NCBI GenBank assembly: GCA_007449985.2
Contig: VIIQ02000217.1
Location: 85,938-149,937 of the forward strand
DNA length: 64,000 bases
DNA from: Desmodesmus armatus
Lineage: Eukaryota > Chlorophyta > Chlorophyceae > Sphaeropleales > Scenedesmaceae
Reading direction: 5' to 3'
Made by a program: the position numbers and the translations under genes. The notes under the pieces are model-generated. The model was not told where the DNA came from, made no database searches, and was given only the letters and a program-made list of their open reading frames with translations. Shown here one piece after another: positions 1 to 10,158 of the stretch (its first letter is position 1; each line of letters starts with the position of its first letter).

Positions 1-1795
1 GCAGAGGCTGTATTGATGGTGGCAGAACGTGGCTGCTATGCTGCGCTGTGCTTGGCGTGGTGGGCTGGTGCTGGCAGCGGGTTTGGGACTGGGCCCACTG
101 CATGCGCGCTGCTGCTGCTGCATTGCTGCTGGTCTCCCTCCAAGCGTGCGTGTCTGGAGGTGATGCATCGGGGCTATTCACGCAGTGGGGTTGTGTGCAG
201 TTGCGTGCCTTGACTTACATCAAGCTGTTGAGCACCATGTCAGCTGCGTCGAGTACAGACGCACTGCACCCAGTCAGGATGAGAACGGTTGTGAGTGTTG
301 GTTTGGCAGAACGGTTGTATGGTTCTGCAGCACATGAGTCAGTGCAAAGCAGCAGCTCCAAAAAGCAGCAGCTCTAAGATGGATCGCTGGAGGTGCATGG
401 ATGCTGTAACAACAGAAAGGTAGCTGACAAACGAATCTGGCAGGGGGCTGAGGTTGACTGGCTCGGGGGAGAGGCTGTCTGTCACCCTCACAGTGGGACT
501 CCAGATTTTGGGGACAAAGCAGCCAGCGTGGGCTAGAGAGCTGATGATGACTCTGATATTTCTGTGGCATCTGTTGCACGTCACCAATCAGCAATCAAAA
601 CACAGCTGCCAGAGGCTGGCACTGGCCTGTTGAAAACGTTTTTGTGGCTTTGCTGACATATGATTTGTTGACACACGACTGGCAATCAGCAGGACAGTGT
701 GTCATGCTGCACTCCTTCGCTGCCCAGCCAGCTGTGATTACGTTGCACTTGAACAAATGCACAGAAGCATTCTTCCAATGGCCCTTGGGAATATTTCAAC
801 AAGATGCCTCACTCTCAGTGTTGACATGCCAGCCCCTTCATGTCCCAGTGAGCCAAGGGTTTGGGGGGCCCCGGAGCTCGTCTAGCTGCAGCTGCACATG
901 CATCACTAACCACTTCATTTTGTTGACAGACAGGGCAGCTTCAGCCTCTGCGATCTTACTACAATGCCAGCACCTGAGGGAAGTCAGTGATTACCATGAC
1001 AAAAGCTGAGCAACCAGATAGCCTGGCACTGGCGCACGCCCAGACACGAACAGGGACTGCAATGCCCTGCCGCAACACCAGCCCTACAGAGAGAACATGT
1101 TGTGGCTGCAGCTGCAGTAACTGGGTCAAGCCTACTTAGCTGCGTGCCCGCAGCCCAACCAGACCCTGCAGCAGATGCTGGCAGGTAGTCAGTCACATGG
1201 ACTGTAGCATCACAGAGTCCCAATGAAGCATGGGGAGCTGTAGCTGTAGCCGTCAGCAAACAAGAGCCTTGTCAGGTCATGTCAGTACATCAGTGACAAG
1301 GGCCCCAACTTGGCCAGGGTTTAGCCAACAGGCTGTTTACCCTGACACAGACAGCCAATGGCTATGCCCTGCCTCACCTGCTGCCCCCTAAACGCACAAG
1401 CGGGATGTCTGCAACCAGTCACTTGCACAAACGCAACCACACAGAACACAGCTGCACCAAGGGCCCTTGGTCACCAAACTTGTTGGCTGCTGCAAGAGGC
1501 TCCACAACTACAGGGGCCCCTGCAGGAGCGCTCCTGCACATACAAAGAGCCCACCAGGCAGCTGCTCAAACCACAACGCCCTCCTGAGAAAAACAAGAGC
1601 AGCACATGCTGCCCTCAGCTCGCAGCCTTCCAGTTGCAGCCCACCGTGCTGCAGGCTGCCTCTCCCAAACATGCTGCGTCCTCATATGGCCTGTGGCTGC
1701 GACTGCCGACTCAATGGGTGCTTGAGGGGTTGCTGCTGCTGCTGCTGCTGCATCCGGCAGCCTGCACCGCTCACATAGGGATGGGTTCCTATGCC
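1..1795. other. Intergenic region, no gene supported
   Basis: I see no conserved protein or RNA here on either strand. The open frames are short, rich in Cys, Ala and Gln, and lack recognisable domains. A CTG run of about seven triplets lies near 1729-1750. The region lies downstream of the SmG gene, whose stop is at its right edge, so part of it is probably 3' UTR. Confidence 0.5.
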
Positions 1796-2433
1796 TCAAT
1801 CGCGGATGGGTTCCAGTGCCTCAATCGTGATGATGCTGTTGCCACGAATGACCTGCAGCAGCAGCAGCAGCACGACACAGCAGCGCACAAAGCAATGAGC
1901 TGGGTGCCACTTTGTGTTGCAATCGCAGACAGCAGTTCCAGCACTTTGCAAGGATGTGATTAGGGGTGGGTGGGTGGGTGGGTCGGGTGAATCACCCTGT
2001 ACTGCAACAATGGAGTCGGGCTTGGGTATATGCTGCAGAACACCAAAACCACAGCTGGGATGCAACCTTGCTGTTGTAAGTTGCATGCAACGAAGCGGAG
2101 AGGTGAGGGGAGCGCACAGCTGTGAGCAATCGCCACCTACCACCATGCCAATGTCAGTCTTCGTCTTCATGTCCACTGTCTGGTCCAGCACCACGTTCAT
2201 GAACTGGTCAAAGCCACGCAGAGTTCCTGTCACGTGCCTGTTGGCGTTCAGGATCACTGCAGCAGTCACGAAGGGCCAACAGCCACGTGAGCAGCAGCAG
2301 CAGCAGCCACAGCTGCAACTACGTCTGGACCAGCAGACACACGCAGCAGCACCGCAGCCCACAAGAAACGAAACTTACGAGACAGCTTCTTGTCCATGAA
2401 CTTCTTCAGCTCAGGGGGCTGGACCTTGGGCAT
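1796..2433 (-). CDS. SNRPG: Small nuclear ribonucleoprotein G (SmG)
   Basis: This is a core Sm protein of the heptameric ring that assembles on U1, U2, U4 and U5 snRNAs, and it acts in nuclear pre-mRNA splicing. There are three exons on the minus strand: 2433-2379, 2256-2141 and 1852-1796, with GT-AG introns and phases that join exactly. The product is 75 aa, against about 76 in animals and plants. It starts [16 protein letters not shown]. The Sm1 motif runs through [18 protein letters not shown], with the conserved G, F, D and N residues. The Sm2 motif is [12 protein letters not shown]. The match covers the whole protein, and I see no frameshift. It could be confused only with LSm7, but the start and the Sm2 region fit SmG better. 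Confidence 0.96.
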
Positions 2434-4388
2434 CCTGGCTGGCTTTGCTGCTGTTCTGTCTGATCACCACACCAACAGTGCGGTCCGCTGCCTGCTTCTT
2501 GTTCTTGAGCTTTTCACGCTGTGAAGTGATATGTAGGAGCAGCCACGTCTAAGAGGTATTGAGCAACGCAGCAGCTACAGTGCCGACGAACTAGATCTGT
2601 CGAGCTTTTCGAGGAGGTTGTGTCTGCTAGTGCCCTGGATGATGAGAGGTAAACCAATAACAACTAAAAAACCATCCCCTTGGTTGTGCCGTTCTGTTGG
2701 CGATTAGTCAACATTTTGACCCTTCTTTGACCCAACCAGCCGGCAGCCATAGCTGTAGGCAGTTGCTGACCTGGTCAGGCCTCATGAGGCCACGCATTTT
2801 GCAAGAGGACCCCAGCAACCTACTCTATTTCTCATAGCTGCTGTTGGCTTTCACTGTGCAGTGCCAAAGGCAGCACCTCCTGCCCACCACTGCCATCACC
2901 ACCACTGCCATAACCCCACCCCAGTGATATGTATGATGAATCCATCGATTGTAAAGTTCTGAGGATTGGAAGCACAGCGATGGAACTACAGACACAGGAA
3001 AGCCAAGAAGCACTCTGATGCCTCCTGACTTGAGAAACCAGCCCTCTGTTTCACCCAACCTTTGACGGCTGCTGATGGTTCAAACATATGACAAGCCTCG
3101 CACAGCTGTGCTGTGATCCATCACAATTGGTGTCGGTTACACTGATGCCATCTAGTGAGACACCACACTGCAGCCAGCTACTGAATGGAGTCCTGCAGCA
3201 GGCAGTCCTTGCTGCGGACACTGCGGCTGTGTGCAGCTGGCCATTCTTGCCAAGCAAGCGGTTTACTTGTTCTGCAGGGCACACACGTACACAGCAGGCA
3301 GGCAGAAGGCACACAGCAGGTCAGACTACAGTACGGACTGCAAAAGGTTGTGTGGAAGAAAGGCGGCTGACGGCTGCCCAGCTGCCTGCCCCCACCCCAC
3401 CAACACCACTCCACCTCTACCACAACCACCCAGATTCCCCACCACCACCACCACCATAACAACACCACCCTCTACCTCCCCCTGATGTTGCCGCTCAACT
3501 TGCAGCACCCCCTTCTCCCCACCTCCCGCTGCACACACCACACTGTCACAGCCCACAGCTGGCCAGAACTATATGACCCCGCACACAAAGTGCGCTGCTC
3601 GTTTGCTGGTGGTGCTGAAGTACTTGTGCTGCTGTAGTACAATGACTACCGCCAAAACAACCACCCCAGACACCGTCCCAAAGAGGAAATACTGCCATCA
3701 ACCACGCCTGCACCCCTCGTGCAAGGGTGGCATACATGCCCAGCCTCCACAACAACAGGCCAGCCACCCAGCTATCACAACAAAGCCACACTGATACTGC
3801 TCCCTGCTGCTAGTAAGACCCCAGTGCTGCTGCATGTTGAGAGACTGCCCTGCCCTGGCCTGCAGCCTAGGTCCATTGTACACCGCTGCCACCTCCGCTG
3901 CCATCTGCTGCAATCCTGCTGAACCCAAACTGCCAGCACTGGCTGCTGACAGCACACTGCTGTGTCTCTGCGGTACCTCCTTCGACTGCTGCTGAATGCA
4001 GCTGCTGCAGCAGCAGCTCCTGCTGCTCCTTTGGGCCTGCTGCTGTGACTGTTGCAAACTGGTCTCCGGCACTGCTGTCTGCCCTGTGACCAACTGCATA
4101 GCATGCTGACAGCATACCACAGCACGCCCACACATACACACACCGCATGCCCCCCGCAGCCTGCATACGCCTGCATGGGACCCCAACCCCAGCTGCACCC
4201 ACACCCAATTGTGTCCCCACCCAGGGACAGGGCATGCCCACTCCCACAGCTACTAATGCACGCCAGCCGAGTGGTGAAGCTAGCCCTACCCCAGCACTGC
4301 AAGACCTCCTCCTTGGCGTGCTTGCAGGTGCACTAGCATGCTTGTGCATGTGCAGGACAACTGTACATGTGTGCTGACATGGGCGCAC
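2434..4388. other. Intergenic region between SmG and RPS29
   Basis: No gene is recognised in this 1.95 kb. It must contain the SmG promoter at its left edge, and it probably contains the short last exon and 3' UTR of RPS29. A tract rich in CCACCA lies near 3390-3480. One possible terminal exon for RPS29 is a minus-strand CTGCAG acceptor near 3276 followed by two codons and TAA. It would imply a 1.1-kb intron and is only a guess. Confidence 0.4.
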
Positions 4389-4918
4389 CTTGACGAAGCC
4401 AATGTCAGTGGCGTACTCCCTGAAGCACTGACGGCAGATGTTCAGGTTGTACTTGCGGATGATACCGCCCTGGTTGCTGCAGACCTTGCTGCAAGGGCGG
4501 AAACAGACAAGGAGACAGGAAGGAGCAGGGCATTGAGCTTCTTCTTGTCTTTTCTGTAGCTGCTTTGTTGGGTGCAACTGCGATCGTCGGCAGGACAACT
4601 TGCTGGCTGTCGCCCATGATCCAGTGTAGAGACAGTACAGAGATCAGTGCACTGAAACCTCTGATTTCAACTGCACGTAAACTATAACCCTGTGCCGAGC
4701 ACCCTCAAGGTGCCCCCCCCCCTCCAACAGCAGCAGCAGCAAGCAAGGCTGGTGTGTCCTGGGGACACAGCCAAGCTGCTGCTAGCTTCAGCTCACTGTG
4801 TAGCTTCAAAGTAACGACCAAAAGCCTAATACATGCAGCAACAGCCCGAAACTCACCACTTGCGGCCGCCCTTGCCATAGTCCTTGGGGTGGCTGTTCCA
4901 CACAGCCTCAAAACCCAT
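4389..4918 (-). CDS. RPS29: 40S ribosomal protein S29 (uS14), last codons not located
   Basis: This is a zinc-binding protein of the small ribosomal subunit head. Exon 1 is 4918-4857 and exon 2 is 4488-4389, both minus strand. They join at phase 2 to give 54 residues beginning [20 protein letters not shown] and ending DIGFVK. The zinc ligands are Cys21, Cys24, Cys39 and Cys42 (C-x2-C-x14-C-x2-C), followed by the family signature NICRQCFRE. The family is 56 aa long, so only about two codons and the stop are missing. Exon 2 ends at a good donor (AAG|GTGCGC), so these must lie on a tiny third exon that I could not place with confidence. The start context GCCAAGATGG is favourable. The gene diverges from the plastid protein gene at 5307. 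Confidence 0.93.
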
Positions 4919-5306
4919 CTTGGCTGCTTTTTGTTGCTTTGTAAGCTGAAAGGCTCGGAAGTGCCCTGCACAGGGAAACCACGGTGAGCCAGGAGCGACG
5001 TGCCTGATGGCTCCCGCACAGCACAGATCAAAACTGCACGCCGCACCTGGTGGCTGGGATGCTGAGCCGGTGCTTACTGCAAAGAGGGCCCTACCCAGCG
5101 CTCACTGGGCGGAAAACTGCATTTTTGTCCGTTAAACCCTCCCTCTAACTCGCCCACACACCGGTTGTTTCAACACAGGGCCTGACAATACAATTGAAGT
5201 TTGTCGCGACCCCTTGTGAACGTCTGTATCCCAGTTCATACTCTGCATTTGAGTCCGAGTGTTGTTTGCTCTGCGATCGCGCCCGGCAGCAGTCAAAAGC
5301 AGCACA
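4919..5306. promoter_or_regulatory. Shared divergent promoter region
   Basis: These 388 bp separate the start codon of RPS29 (minus) from that of the plastid bPH-type protein (plus). Both genes must draw their 5' UTR and promoter from this interval. I see no clear TATA box. The right half has A/T-richer stretches than the neighbouring exons. The role is inferred from gene arrangement, not from a motif. Confidence 0.4.
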
Positions 5307-8044
5307 ATGCAGGCGCATTTGCAAAAGAAACAGTTGTTGGCCACACCAGCACGCCTCACACACGTGCCCTTCGTCTCTGGAAGGCAGGTGCAGCGCCCTC
5401 CCCACCACAACTGTGTGGTGGTCAGGGCCCAAGCAGACGGTAAGAGGCTTGCACTGGGCAGCATTACTCCCCATACAAAACTCACTCCAACATCACAATT
5501 GAGGCCTGGAGGTGCCCTGATGCCTGGCCTGCTGATTGGGGCCAGGGACATCAGCACCAGTGTTGGTTGCACACTGACTGCATCATGTCTGAACTTCTGC
5601 ATGCTTGCCCACACTTACCTTTTGAGGCCCAGCTTCAGCGGTGGCCAGCACTTATACAGGCATCCAGCAAGGCTGTGTGGGTGTATGTTGTGTTCTTTAC
5701 CTCTTCCTTGCCTCCTGCAACAGAGGATGCTGAGCTGGAGCAGCGCCTTGCCGCTCTGAGGCGTGCCAAGGGCGCAACACCAGACGGGGAGGGCAAGGGC
5801 AAGAAGAAGGCAGCACCCAGCAGCAGCAGCAGCAGCAGCGGGAAGAAGCAAGGTGCGACGGCATCTGGCAGGATGGGGTGAAGTTTGTGGCATTTAAAGA
5901 GGCCCCCAATGATGGGGGGGCCTGCGCATCAACTGACCTGGTGTGATAGGGCCTGCATGTAGTAGTTGCGCAATGGTGCTTGCACAGTGGGACAACATAA
6001 CCTCAGGGTGGGGGGTAGTGACGCTGCAGTCTCCCCACCCCTTACCTACATATGTGTGCTGGCAGACGCAGTGCAGGCCTAACACGCAATGAAGCGAACT
6101 GCTGGTGTTACATCATAACAGCATCAGCCGGGTTGAGTGTGTAGCACCTGAGCCTGTGCTCAAATTCCTTGTTTGCTGAAACCCGGCTGCTGCTGATTGC
6201 TGCCACTATTGTGCTGCAGAGAAGTATGACTTCACAAATGAGAAAGTGCACTGGGAGGGTGGTCCAGCAGCAGGTGAGCTTGGCGCAATTACATGCAGCA
6301 GCAGCAGCAGCAGCCATAGCCATCTGCGCATACTCACATGTGCCCATGGGCGAATGATGTGTGGAGTACGGACTGTGTACAGTATTGCTTTGCTGCCAGC
6401 AGCGCAGCAGCACTGCAGCATCAGCAACACACCAGTACATATGCAGCACACCACACCAGGGGTCAACACCACAGCTGTTGCCACCTGCCAGGGCGTCCCC
6501 AGAGCAGGGGCAGGCAGATTGGACCTGCTTAGGCAACACTGGGACTGCCAGCAGGTGTACAGGCATGCGCCTTGCAGCTAGAACCAGTGATGCTGCAGCT
6601 GCAGCAGCAGTTGGCCGGAGGATAGGGATAGCAAGTGCTGATGCAGGGAGCTTATGTAAACCTGAGTTGCGCCTCCAGATACCAGCCTGACAGCATAATG
6701 TTTCGCTGCAGCCTCTCAGTCCAGCAGCTGCAGCGCCCCAGCCTAGCAGGACAGCGTCTCGCTTTCACCTGGCCGGGGGGGCCATCAACATTTTCCGCCC
6801 CATCTCCTCTCCCAGCAAACACCTCAACCCGGAACCCTTCTCTTCCTGTCGCCTGCACCCCTTGCCACCCCCCTCAGGTGACCTTGCCTTCAACATAGCA
6901 CTGGGTGCCACCCTAGTGGCGCTGCCCTGTCTATTGGAGCAGCAGCCCGCTCAGCGTTTGTGAAGTACAAGTTCACTGACAGGCGGGTGTCGGTGAAGAC
7001 AGACGCACCATGGGAGAGTGAGTGACAGGGCTGGTCAGCACATGTGTCGGGCAGAGTGGTAGCCAGGACAGCAGAGGGTTCAACAATGCATTACCAAAAG
7101 CAGCGAGCTGTGCCTTCCAAGGCGATCGGCAGCGACTTGTTCAGAGCGTGCACAGTGGCGGCCAGCCTTGGCTATCAAGGGCGATAAGGGTCCCCAGCTT
7201 CCAGTTTCGCTGCTGGTTGCCAGTGTGGCAGTTGTTGCCATCGCTGCAATCACCCGCTGACCCGTGTCATCCTGCTGCCGGTGCTGTTCCTGCATGTGTA
7301 TTGCTCCAATCCCCCCTTCCCCCCACTCCCCCTCACAGAGAAGCAGACTGACTGTGCCTACCAGGAGGTGAAGGATGTGCGGGTGGTGTCCCGCGGGCTG
7401 GGTGCCTGGGGTGACATGGTCATTGAGCTCAACAACGGGGACAAGCTGGAGCTCAGGAGCCTAGAGAAGTGAGTGGCAGTGCCTACACTGTGTTAGTGCT
7501 TCAGCAAGCTCTGTGCGCATGCATGAGGTGTTTGAGGCACTTTAGGCAGTGTTCAGAGCTGATTGGTTCATGGGGGTGGCTGTGACTTTGCAGCCCGTGG
7601 CGGTGCACAAGACTGCACTGTCTGACGGGGTGTCAGAATGTGTTGCCAACGATTGGCGGCCAATCACTCGCCAGCGCGGAGGCAGGCCTGCTGTTGATTT
7701 GACTTGTCCTGGCAAGGATGCTCCAGTGTATTGCGCCGAGGCTGGTTGGACGGCCCTGCAATGCCACGTCAGGCAGTGAGCATCACCGCACAGGCTGCCA
7801 TAAGTTACTTCACTCCCTCGACCCAACCCGCCCTTACTTCAAACTCTTTCAAACCAAACCTGCCTCTACTGCTTCTGCTGCCCGCTTGTCCCTTCACAGG
7901 TTCAAGGAGCTGCGTGAGTATGTGCTGGCCCGCCGTGACGCGTTGGGTGGTGGCAGCAAGGGTTCAGGCAAGCAGCCGTCTATGATGGACCTGGACCTAG
8001 ATGATGCCACAGCGCTCAAGAAGAGCGGCAAGGGCTTCGCGTGA
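5307..8044 (+). CDS. Predicted chloroplast membrane protein with bPH (DUF304-like) domain
   Basis: Six exons: 5307-5439, 5724-5852, 6220-6273, 6878-7017, 7339-7468 and 7900-8044. The product is about 243 aa. Residues 1-43 are basic and free of acidic residues, as in a chloroplast transit peptide. An acidic/Lys-Ser linker follows, then a hydrophobic segment (FNIALGATLVALP..., about residues 109-125). The last part, with FTDRRVSV and GLGAWGDMVIELNNGDKLEL, resembles the bPH fold of DUF304-type membrane proteins of cyanobacteria and plastids. The function is unknown to me; a role in thylakoid complex assembly is possible. An upstream in-frame ATG lies at 5259. Exon 4 needs one extra base at the CCC of 6925-6927 to stay open, and all phases then fit. 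Confidence 0.75.
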
Positions 8045-8690
8045 CCTTTTTGTTGACATTGTACTGTTTTTGACATTCCTTGGTCGTGTGGTGCTGGTTG
8101 TGCTGAGGTGTGCCAGGTCGGGTCTGGTGGTCTCTGATGTCATAAGTGCAAGCATGAGTCATATGGCAGTCATTTGTTACAAGCGGACCTTAGGGTGCCT
8201 TCAATTTGGTCTGGGGACGTGTAGGAGGCTGGTTGTGTGGCATGTACTGGAAGCTGGGTCAGATTCCTTGTATGGCAGGAAGCATGAGCGCTCGGTGGTG
8301 CTGAACGCTGCTGAATGGCGGACTTGGTGCACACTGTGGTCGCAAAGTTTTGTGAGAGAGAGTGTTGCTGCCGGGTGAAACAGCATCTGCTGGTGTGATG
8401 TCACAATGGTCACCAGTTGGAGACTTCCAGAGCGTACACTGTTGAGTTTCCCGTTGGAACCCCAATAGTAATAGATTACTGTTACAGTTGTACGACATGG
8501 TATCTTGCCGCCATGCTGCAGCCGCTGCTTACCAGCAACATACACTTTGCCTCAAGTCTGTGGCAGACTGGCAAACTCCAAAGTATATATGCAACTATTG
8601 CCGTAAGGTACCACACAATCCCAACCAATGTTGGAGGCTTGGACGGGCACTGTGCATATCCTCAAACATATTTCCTAAGCAAGCACACAC
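8045..8690. other. 3' flank of the plastid protein gene, no further gene
   Basis: This holds the 3' UTR and intergenic DNA. No open frame here resembles a known protein, and I found no convincing polyadenylation signal by eye. Confidence 0.4.
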
Positions 8691-9230
8691 TCGTTCACAG
8701 GGTGTCACACACTCCTCCTGCTGATGTGTTGGGAGGTACAAACTGTGCAGCACCAGCTCATGTGGTGGTATTGATGACGACTGATAGTACAACCTGTTGA
8801 TGAATCCTCAAACCTCACAAGTACAACCTCAAAATCATGTTGTCTCATACATAATATGTCACCACAACACGGTCTCAAAAGAGCACAGTGGTCTACTGGG
8901 TGTCACACGTCACACACTCCTCCTGTTGATGTGTCAGGAGGTACAAACTGTGCAGCACAAGCTCAAGTGGCGGTATTGAAGACAACCGATAGTACAACCT
9001 TTTAGTGAATCCTCGCAAGAACAACCTCACAGTCATGTCGTCTCATACATACTATGTCACCACAACACGGTCTCAAAAGTGCACAGTGGTCTACTGGGTG
9101 TCACACGTCATACACTCCTCCTGTTAATGTGTCAGGAGGTACAAACTGTGCAGGACAAGCTCATGTGGTGGTATTGAGGACAACTGATCGTACAACCTGT
9201 TAGTGACTTCTCACAAGCACCACACAAATA
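8691..9230. repeat. 198-bp tandem repeat, about 2.7 diverged copies
   Basis: The landmark GTCTACTGGGTGTCACAC occurs at 8891 and again at 9089, exactly 198 bp apart. A partial earlier copy begins near 8700 with GGTGTCACACACTCCTCC. Each unit carries CTCCTCCTGTTGATGTG, AGGTACAAACTGTGCAG, a GATAGTACAACC-type stretch and CACCACAACACGGTCTC. Copies differ by point changes and small indels. The composition is less GC-rich than the genes around it. Confidence 0.85.
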
Positions 9231-9279
9231 TGTTGGTTACTCCTCACAGATACGTTGTCTCATATATACGTTGTCTCAT

Positions 9280-9630
9280 ATATACTACCGTGAGTGACCT
9301 CACAGATCACTGTCCTACAAGTGTCTCACACATTCTACCGTGAGTGACCTCACAAATCACTGTCTCACAAGTGTCTCACACATACTACCGTGAGTGACCT
9401 CACAAATCACTGTCTCACAAGTCATCAAATCACTGTCTCACAGGTAGTATGTGTGAGAGTCTCACACATACTACCGTGAGTGACTTCACCAATCATGATT
9501 GTGATCACTGCCTCACACGTGTCTCACACATACTACCGTGAGTGACCTCACAAATCACTGTCTCACAAGTGTCTCACACATACTACCGTGAGTGACTTCA
9601 CCAATTACTGCTTCACAAGCGTCGCAACAA
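9280..9630. repeat. 50-bp tandem repeat built on CTACCGTGAGTGA
   Basis: CTACCGTGAGTGA starts at 9285, 9335, 9385, 9471, 9533 and 9583. Three of the five steps are exactly 50 bp, and the other two (86 and 62) carry insertions. The rest of the unit is CTCACAAATCACTGTCTCAC plus AAGTGTCTCACACATA. Shorter relatives (TCTCATATATAC, CTCACAAAC) extend on both sides. Confidence 0.9.
9443..9475. repeat. 33-bp near-perfect hairpin inside the 50-bp repeat
   Basis: A 16-nt arm, GGTAGTATGTGTGAGA, is followed by one G and then its exact reverse complement, TCTCACACATACTACC. The right arm is ordinary repeat unit, so the left arm is an inverted piece of the same repeat inserted in the array. Confidence 0.9.
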
Positions 9631-9639
9631 AATACTACC

Positions 9640-10158
9640 TCACAACCTCACAAACACTGCTCACCATCGCACAGTCACAAAAGCGTCAACCTCACAAAGA
9701 CACTGGCTCACAAATGCAATTCCACAACAAGACGGTCTTACTGGTGGGGCAATTTCAATCCAGTCACTCTACCAGCCCGCATGCCTGGCCAGGCCACATG
9801 GCACTAGGCCAGCACACGGCGCAGTGAAACCACCAACTGCCAGGACCTCAAACTCAAGAACAAGGCCATCGCACGCTGCACACAAACAAGTTCCATCGGG
9901 TCACCAGACATTTAAAACACAGGTGTGCAACACGGCATACACACCTACTAGTAGTATACTTTCCACCAGCGCACTCAACGTCAGAGCGCAGGTCACGTTA
10001 CCGCACAGTATCCACAGCTATGGGCCACTCGTGCACCATACAGAAGGGCACTGGCGCAGAATTGCACGCAGTTGACGGCAACAAATCATGTGCACCAGGA
10101 CCACAAAAAGAGTCTCCCCGCACAAGCCAATCATACAGTCACTGTGTGCAGTGCGGGC
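9640..10158. other. Intergenic region, no gene supported
   Basis: This is repeat-flanking DNA with scattered CTCACAA motifs at its left edge. The right edge is the 3' side of the secreted-protein gene on the minus strand. No open frame looks like a known protein. Confidence 0.4.

Noticed and set aside
1358..1963. A plus-strand 201-codon frame overlapping SmG
   Set aside because: It is antisense to SmG exon 3 and low in coding character, while the opposite strand carries a full-length conserved protein.
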